From Struthio camelus (Eukaryota; Chordata; Aves; Struthioniformes; Struthionidae), in the NCBI RefSeq assembly GCF_040807025.1, contig NC_090967.1:6812001-6876000 (forward strand): a DNA stretch of 64,000 nucleotides, given 5' to 3'. Position 1 is the first letter of the stretch, and every line of letters starts with the position of its first letter. The position numbers and the translations under genes were made by a program. The notes below the pieces were generated by a model. It searched no databases, was not told the DNA's origin, and saw only the letters and a list, made by a program, of their open reading frames with translations. Shown piece after piece: positions 57,640-64,000 of this stretch.

Positions 57640-58447
57640 CCAGTGTGCTCTCCCTGTGGCATGTCGAAGCCTGGGTCTGTGACTGCTGTGACTGTCACAA
57701 ATCTCACTGTGTAAGAAGTTCTTGCTTGAAGCCCCTCTTGGAGAATAGAGGATGCAGCTGTTCCTGCAAGCTCTGAGGTGCTGGTGAGCGCAGCTGGGTG
57801 CTTCTGAGAGCTGCTGCCTGGCTCTGCCAGGTCCTGAGCTCATCCTCCCCATCCCCATGCCCTTGCTTCGGCTGCTGAGCTGAGGATAAGGGATCCCAGC
57901 CCCATCTCTGCCCACCAGCTTGTGCCCAGAGCTCACTTGGGGTATGTTGTTTTGCAAAGTAAAACCCTGGGGAATACCCAGGCTGCTGAGCGTGGTGGGA
58001 CGTGCTTGAGTCTGTCCCCTAAAGCGCCCGCTTGTGCTCCAGCCCTTGCTCTTGGCAATGACAGAAATGATCTGCCTCTGGCCTGGATGAACAGAGATGA
58101 TGGGGATGTGGCTGTTGGGGTGGGAAACTTGTGTCTCGGGTGGGCTAGGGCTGTGAAATAGCACGCAGGCTCCAGGGGGCTGAGGGCAGGTCTGAGCTAC
58201 CTGTTGCTGCGGGCAGGTTTGGGCTGTTTTGCTCTGTGAGTGGTTTTATCATGCTCACAGATGTTTGCTGCACTTGCGGATGCATCTTCCCCCTTCCTGC
58301 ACGGCGTGTATCTGCCCCTGTGTAACCGTGCTCTGCTCTCACATGTGGTTTGGACTCCGAGTGTGAGAGCACCGCACCACTTGTGCGGAGCGGGACGCGT
58401 GCTGAGCTGCGCGGCACAGCCGGGTGCTTGCTTGGGGTGGAAGCAGC
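57640..58447. other. Intergenic upstream of the granzyme-like gene
   Basis: No exon recognised. It is moderately GC-rich, with no clear TATA box or repeat. It should contain the promoter of the serine protease gene. Confidence 0.6.
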
Positions 58448-60186
58448 ATGGAGGTGAAGAGGAGGCTGGTGGTGCTCCTCGCACTGCTGATCCCCTCTTT
58501 GGCTGGGCCAGGTGAGCAGGGGCAGTCGGCGGGGGGTCTCGGCATCGCTGCCCTTGGGGATTTGGGGCAGGCTTGCGGGTGCGCAGCGATCCGCTTGCTT
58601 AGTGTGGTGGGGGCTGCTGGCTGGGTCGCCCTCCCTTGGGCCCTTCCCTTGCCTCCGGGCTGCAGCAGCACCTGGGCGGGCCCTTCTTTCCCCAGCAGCC
58701 CGGGGCTGGTTCCAGCCTTCGATCATCGGGGGACACGAGGCTGAACCTCACTCCAGGCCCTACATGGTGTCCATCCAGTTTGGGGGCATTCACACGTGCG
58801 GGGGAGCGCTGGTGCACAAGCAGTGGGTGCTGACGGCCGCCCATTGCATCCTCCAGCTGTGAGTAGGGGACGGGCCACACCGTGCCCCCACCGCAGGGCT
58901 GGGGGGCCAGGCAGGCAGTGGGGAAATGAGCTGGGGTGGCCCTGAGGTCCCGCTAACACCGACTCCTGGCGCGGTGCAGGAAGGTGGCCCAAGGGAAGGT
59001 GGTGGTGGGGCTCCACAGCCTCGCGGAGCACCGGGCCCCCTCACAGACCTTCGCCATCCGCAAGGCCTGTCCGCACCCCGGCTACAACCACAAGACGATG
59101 GAAAACGACATTCTCCTGCTCCAGGTAGGGGCTTGCACCAGCTGCAGGGGCCGGGGCATTCAGCAGCCACTGCCTCTTGTTCCTGCCTCAGTTTCCCCAC
59201 TAGGGAAGATGCTCTTTTTTGCAAGGAGGAGGCTCGCAATGGGGCTGGCTATGGTGAAGATGGGAGTCTAGGGACAAAGAGCAGCGAGAAAAAGCCCCGC
59301 AGGTGCCACAACAGCACGTTTGGAGGTGCCAGCATGCCAGGAAATGCTGCTGGGGAGGGGGCGCATGGCTGCTGAGCAGCTTTGCACAGCGCTTGTAGCC
59401 AGAGCTGTGAGTGGGTGACATTTCCTTTTCTCGCCTCTGAGTGCTTGCACAGCTCGGTGACATCTCCCTGGCCCTGCGGGTGCCTCACTATCTCTGCACG
59501 CTCTTTGCTGTTGCCGGGTGTCTGCGGGGCCTCGCCAGCAGCGCAGCAGCATGTCACCGGGCCCCGGGGTTGCTGCTGGGGCCTGACACCACCCCGGCTG
59601 CTGCCCGCAGCTGGAGAGGAAGGTGCAGCTGGGCAGGACACGGCAGGTCATCAGGCTGCTGCGGCGGGAGCCGGCGGTCGGTGCGGTGTGCAGCGTGGCG
59701 GGCTGGGGCGGCCCCCGGGCCGGCCGGCTCTCGCTCCGGCTGCAGCAGCTCAACGTCACGGTGCTGGACGCGCGGATGTGCAACAACAGCCGCTTCTGGA
59801 ACGGTGAGATCGCCCCCACCATGATCTGCTTCCAGGGCCGGAAAGGCTCGGCGCCCACCAAGGTGAGGTCAGCCCCGCGGGGGCTCCCCAGGGACCCCGA
59901 AACCTGCCTGCAAAGGGCTCTGCAGGGGGACGAACCTGCCTCCGTCCAGGGTGACTCCGGGGGCCCCTTGGTGTGCGGGAAGAAGGCGGCCGTGGCCGGC
60001 GTGATTTCCTTCAGCAGCCAAAACACCGTGGACCCCTTCAAGCCGCCGGTCGCCACGTCGGCGGTGAAGCACCAGAAGTGGATCCAGAAAACCCTGCGCG
60101 CCGGCTGCACCTGCGGCCCCAGCCCGGGCGGGCGGCACAGACAGACCTCCTCGTCCTCTTTACACAGGTTTGCTTTTAATTTTTAA
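58448..60186 (+). CDS. GZMM: Granzyme M-like serine protease, 286 aa
   Basis: Five exons: 58448-58511, 58696-58858, 58980-59124, 59611-59862 and 59950-60186, total 861 nt, the standard granzyme exon plan. A signal peptide ([14 protein letters not shown]) is followed by the mature start [15 protein letters not shown]. The triad is intact: His in TAAHC, Asp in MENDILLL and Ser in GDSGGP. The run [15 protein letters not shown] is nearly identical to human granzyme M, and FKPPVAT also matches. Residue 189 is Ala, as in granzyme M, which fits cleavage after Met or Leu. Both partners of the 191-220 disulfide are Thr (SAPTK, NTVDPF) instead of Cys. The C terminus carries about 30 extra residues after the last helix and stops inside an antisense poly(A) motif. 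In human GZMM lies far from APC2. Confidence 0.9.
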
Positions 60187-62295
60187 TACTGTCCAGAGTC
60201 CCGGTAAAATAACATCCTTAGTACATACATACAGCAATGAGGGGAGGGAACCAGGAGCGGAAAACGGGACACAGCAAACCCCAGCGCGTTCCTCCGCAGC
60301 AGAGGACAGGAGCCGGCGTTGGGACGCGGGGGAGAGACGGGGCCGGGGCAGCGGGGCCGCGGAGCCAGCGCCTAACCCGGGGCGGCCGCCAGGTACGCGG
60401 GGCGACCCCCTCCCTCCTCGGCGCGCGGGTCCGACGCCGGATGGCGGCGCTCGGGAGAGGGGGCAGAGGGTTCCCCCGGGCACTCTGGCCTCTGTTCCTC
60501 GCTCCGAGGCGGGTGCTGCATCCCCCAGCGCGGTCCCGGTCGGGGCTGCGATTTGTCCGCGGCTCCAGGTTGTGCTGGGACTTGGCTGCCACCGTGGGAG
60601 CAGAGACCCCCCCATGGATGTGCGTGTCCCCGGGGACCTCCTGCCAATGCCCACTGCCCCGGTGTCCCCCGCGGGTGTCCTCCAGCCCCCCCTGCACGTC
60701 CCTGTGCCCCCTTGCACGTCCCTGCAACCCCCATGGGTGTCCCCACAGCACTGGCACATGGAGACCCCCTGTGTCACCCCTGCACCGCTCGCCAGCGACG
60801 GACAAAAACCCAGAAAGTCTCCGTGTCCCGGCCATGCCGGAGCCTCGGAAGTGCCGATTCCTGTCCGGGCGCTGGAGCCAGGGCCGCAGCCGCGATGCCG
60901 GAGTGGGCAGTGGGGTGGGAGGGCCGGGGGCACCCGGAGCAGGGGGATGCTGAGGCGTGCGGGTCCCTCCCTCCCCGTACTGGGGGTGCAATGCGCTTCC
61001 TGCACGCGGGGACCTCGGCACACTGGGTTGGGGGCCAGCTGGCAGCGGGGAGCGCGGGACATCCCCGGGCTGCTCGGGCCGCGGGCGTAGTCCAGTCCTG
61101 GGTGGACTCGTGTCCGCGGGGACGCGCCGGGACCCTCGCTGCGAGCCGGGATGGGGATCTTCCCCCCCGGGATCAGGGCGGTGTGGATGGGGCGAGGGGC
61201 CCAGACCCTTTCCCTGGAGCTGGGCGCCCCCACTGCCAGCTCAGCACCCTGACCCCCTCCCAGGGCAGCACCCTGCTCCCTGACCCGGCATCGCCGCCAC
61301 CCTCCGAGCATCACCCGCAGGACGACAGGGTCCCGCCAGCACCTCGGCCCCACACCCAGCCCGCCCAGCGTCCCCCTGCGCCATGTCCACCGCAACCACC
61401 TGCCCTCTGCGATGCTGCTCGGCTCCTCCTCGCCTAACGGTGCAACCCAATGCAAGCACCGTGGCTGCGGGTTGCTCGTTGGCACCGTAATTAGGGACCT
61501 TGTGCAGCACGGGTGGGGTCCTGGTGCCCGATCCGTCTCCCTGTGGCCCACATGCGCTCTGTCCCGTGATGTCCCTCCCTGCTGCCATCCCGAGCCACGT
61601 TTCCAAGCAGGGGGGATCCCCCCCTTCCCCTTTTTTTAATAAATTAGCTGAGATTAGTGGTAGAGCCGGGTGTTAGTGCCGATATGTGAGCTGAAGCATG
61701 CAGCGGAGACCCGGCGTTAAGGCTTTGCTTGATGTGTTCCCGGAGCGAGCGCGGTCCCCGCACGAAGCGCAGCAGGACCCGCTCCCCCACCTGGGCCCAA
61801 GCGGGCTGCGATGCCCCGCGGGCGGCCGGGACCGTCGCCCTCCCGCCCCGGAGCTGCCGAGCCCCCCAGGAGCCGGAGCACGGGGGGGGACCCACCTCCT
61901 CCGCCCGCCGCCGGCATCGCCGCATCCCGCAAAGGGATGTGGTGCCGCCGCGGCGAAAACATCCTGCTTGCTCCAGCGTCCTGGTGTCAGCCACAGCCCC
62001 GCCGGTCCCGGCATCCCCCAGGCTTTGCCTGGCCTCCAGCGGTGGAAACGTCGGCGCGCCGTTAAAATAAAACCAAAGGCGGGATGGGGGAGCGGGTCGG
62101 GGTTACTTGCCGTGCTCCAGCTGTCCTGCATCTCCTTCCCCGTCAAAACAGTCCCGGCCGGCTCCGAAGGTGGACGGCAGCTCCCGGGGCACACGCAGGC
62201 GGAGGGGGTCGGTGCCGCGGCTCCGGGGGCTGTTCCCACTCCGGCAGCACGGGATGCGGGGACCCGCGTGAGGGTGTTTTATCTGCAGCAGCTGC
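60170..62295 (-). other. Probable APC2 3' UTR, overlapping the GZMM end
   Basis: No coding exon is supported on either strand apart from the last GZMM exon. Two ATTAAA hexamers on the minus strand (TTTAAT at 60175-60180 and 60182-60187) lie 2.1 kb past the APC2 stop. They fit its poly(A) signal, since large APC2 3' UTRs are usual. Plus-strand AATAAA motifs at 61638-61643 and 62066-62071 may serve GZMM or an antisense transcript. The 463-codon minus-strand ORF has no family motif and is taken as compositional. Confidence 0.55.
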
Positions 62296-64000
62296 TTAAG
62301 CCTGAATTTTCTCCACCACCTTGTCGGCCACCACGGCCACGGCCATGGGGCTGGGGACGTAGTTGAAGGGGGTGACGCGGGCGGCTCGGCTGGGGGAGCC
62401 GTGCCGGCTGGCGGGGAAGCTCCCGGCGGCCGCGGGCTCGTGGCCGAAGATGGGCAGGGTGCCCTTGGCGGGGGCCAGGCCCTCGCTGGCGCCAGCGGCA
62501 CGGCCATGCTCGGGCCCCGCTCGGCTCTCCAGCGTGGGCGAGGTGCTGGAGTTGGTCTTGGTGGTGGCGAAGTCCTCGGTCTGCACCACGGCATCGCTGG
62601 TCTTCCTCGGGGCGCCGGGGTTCGCCTCCACCTCTTCCTCCTCCTCCTCCTCCTCTGCGGCGCTGGCCAGCGGCAGGGCCGAGGGTGGCAGCGTGCTCTT
62701 GAGGATGTGCGGGATGTCTTCGTCCCGGATCCTCCGCCAGGTGCCCTTCATCATCACCATCTGCGGCTTCTCGTCCGGCGCCGCGGGGTCCTCCTCGGTC
62801 GGCCGCCGCCGCCGCTGCGCCGAGCCCTCGGAGCTGGCGGAGAGGACGGAGGAGGGACTGCCGGTCCTCCTGGCCACGCTGATGTTGGGCGAGGACGAGT
62901 ACCTCTTGAAGGGCTCGGGCGCAGCGGCGCCGCTCTTCACCGGCAGCCGGGATGGGCTCTCCGAGCTGGTTCTCCGAGGCGGCTTGGCCCCGGTGGGGAC
63001 TTTGCTGCCGGGCTGAGCCCTGGGGCCAGGGGCCCGCGGGCTGGGTGCCGCCTTGGCCGCCTTGAGCTCCTCGCAGCGGGATGAGCAGAGGAAGACGGCG
63101 GGGAGGGCTGCGCGGCTGCGTGACGGCGGCGGTGGCGGGGAGGCAGCTGGGGCCGGCGCCAGCTCGGCGCGGTGCCGCAGCAGCAGGCTGGACGACTCCT
63201 TGATGAAGGTGAGCTGGCGCAGGAAGCCGGAGCGATCCGAGTCGCTGCCGCTGGAGCGGGCGGACGCCACGCGCACCAAGTCGAGCCGGCCGGCCGGTGA
63301 CATCCCTCGCCGGCCACCGCTGCCCTGCAGCTTGGCACTGCCCGCCTGCTCCTCCAGCGCCGGCAGCGCGCCCCGGCCCGGCAGCCCCTTCTTGCTGGGC
63401 TTCTGCATGAAGGGGATGCGCACGGGAGACTTCTGCGTCTTGTGCTGCTTGGGCGCTGGGGACTTCGGTGCCGGCGCTTTGGCCGGGGCGCCCGGCGGGG
63501 AGGAGCTGCCGCCCGCCTTGCCCGTCGGCGTGGGGCCCTGCTTGGCCAGCTGGGAGGGCGACAGCAGCTTCTTGGGGGCGGGCTGGGACGGGGTGGAGGT
63601 GCGGGAGGAGCCCGAGGACGGCGGCCCCTTGCCCATGCGGGCGGGCGGCGTGGTGCTGCGCTTGGGCAGCGCCAGGTCGCCCAGCTCCGAGGGTTTTCCC
63701 AGCCGGTGCAGGCTCCGCGACCGCTGCTGGCTCAGCGAGAGGTTCTTGGCCGGCGCCTGGGGCTTCGCTGCGGTGGTTTTCTTCGGGGTGGACCGCGGGC
63801 TGGAGGCATCCTTGGCCAGGCTGGGCATGTAGATCACAGTCCTGCCGCGGAAAACCACAGGCAGGTTCGGCATCGGCTTTGGTGGGGCCGGGCTCCTGGC
63901 CGCCCCAGTGCTCCTGCTGCCCGTGGTCCTGCCCTCCGGCACTTTCTTCCTCTCCAGAAAGCCCTTAGCATGCTCTCTCTTCTCGGCCTCCAGGCCTGCA
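62296..64000 (-). CDS. APC2: APC2, C-terminal part of the last exon, partial
   Basis: One open frame of about 568 codons from the right edge to the stop at 62296-62298, with no intron, as expected for the giant last exon of APC2. Ser/Pro/Lys-rich disordered sequence includes SQQRSRSLHRLGKPSELGDL, KSPVRIPFMQK, SDSDRSGFLRQLTFIKESSS, SSPNISVARRTGSPSS, TWRRIRDEDIPHILKS and the end TPFNYVPSPMAVAVV. These match the basic and C-terminal part of APC2, which binds microtubules and contributes to beta-catenin control in neurons. A run of eight Glu (63 kb side of the stop, about residue 410 of this fragment) is present. The start, armadillo repeats and SAMP repeats lie beyond the window. Confidence 0.93.
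   Translation of the reverse strand, partial: AGLEAEKREHAKGFLERKKVPEGRTTGSRSTGAARSPAPPKPMPNLPVVFRGRTVIYMPSLAKDASSPRSTPKKTTAAKPQAPAKNLSLSQQRSRSLHRLGKPSELGDLALPKRSTTPPARMGKGPPSSGSSRTSTPSQPAPKKLLSPSQLAKQGPTPTGKAGGSSSPPGAPAKAPAPKSPAPKQHKTQKSPVRIPFMQKPSKKGLPGRGALPALEEQAGSAKLQGSGGRRGMSPAGRLDLVRVASARSSGSDSDRSGFLRQLTFIKESSSLLLRHRAELAPAPAASPPPPPSRSRAALPAVFLCSSRCEELKAAKAAPSPRAPGPRAQPGSKVPTGAKPPRRTSSESPSRLPVKSGAAAPEPFKRYSSSPNISVARRTGSPSSVLSASSEGSAQRRRRPTEEDPAAPDEKPQMVMMKGTWRRIRDEDIPHILKSTLPPSALPLASAAEEEEEEEEVEANPGAPRKTSDAVVQTEDFATTKTNSSTSPTLESRAGPEHGRAAGASEGLAPAKGTLPIFGHEPAAAGSFPASRHGSPSRAARVTPFNYVPSPMAVAVVADKVVEKIQA

Noticed and set aside
58448-60186. Azurocidin, elastase, proteinase 3 or complement factor D, which also lie on human 19p13.3
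   Set aside because: The run [10 protein letters not shown], Ala at position 189 and FKPPVAT are granzyme M features.
60160-61551. 463-codon minus-strand ORF downstream of APC2
   Set aside because: No recognisable motif, low-complexity composition, and located in the presumed APC2 3' UTR.

Overview
The window looks like nuclear DNA of a sauropsid, most likely a bird (GC-rich microchromosome), with a crocodilian or turtle as the alternative. The reasons are compact multi-exon genes with short GT-AG introns, dense CpG-island promoters, a CR1 LINE 3' end near 35.5 kb, a few old MIR-like SINEs, and gene content matching human 19p13.3. All calls come from reading splice sites, frames and protein motifs by eye. 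Names come from remembered family sequences, not from a search.

Layout from left to right: the first intron and CpG promoter of a minus-strand gene running off the left edge (perhaps SLC39A3, by synteny only); SGTA (-); THOP1 (+), head to head with SGTA; a PLK5-like kinase (-); ADAMTSL5 (+), head to head with PLK5; an unnamed CTD-phosphatase-like gene related to CTDSPL2 (+); PCSK4 (-) and REEP6 (+), head to head with only 264 bp between start codons; C19orf25 homologue (+); a small single-exon TIR-domain gene (+); a granzyme M-like serine protease (+); and the 3' end of APC2 (-), which runs off the right edge. Complete reading frames with consistent splice phases could be assembled for SGTA (312 aa), THOP1 (685), PLK5-like (363), ADAMTSL5 (496), CTDSPL2-like (333), PCSK4 (721), REEP6 (202), C19orf25 (118), TIR gene (159) and GZMM-like (286).

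These genes do not form one pathway. They include a tail-anchored-protein co-chaperone, a cytosolic peptidase, a matrix protein, a sperm proprotein convertase and an ER-shaping protein. The points that stand out are: a CTD-phosphatase homologue whose DxDxT catalytic motif has become ELEGT; a PLK5 with a kinase domain but no visible polo-box domain and no activation-loop Thr; a granzyme M that has lost both cysteines of one disulfide; a TIR-only gene not separated from C19orf25 by a poly(A) signal; tandem RFX X-box-like sites inside the PCSK4/REEP6 promoter; and GC-rich minisatellites just inside the first intron behind five of the CpG-island start sites.

Base composition changes sharply. SGTA introns and the left flank are AT-moderate, while from about 27 kb onward most sequence is very GC-rich. 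Many long ORFs in the GC-rich stretches are translations of minisatellites or antisense shadows and were discarded.
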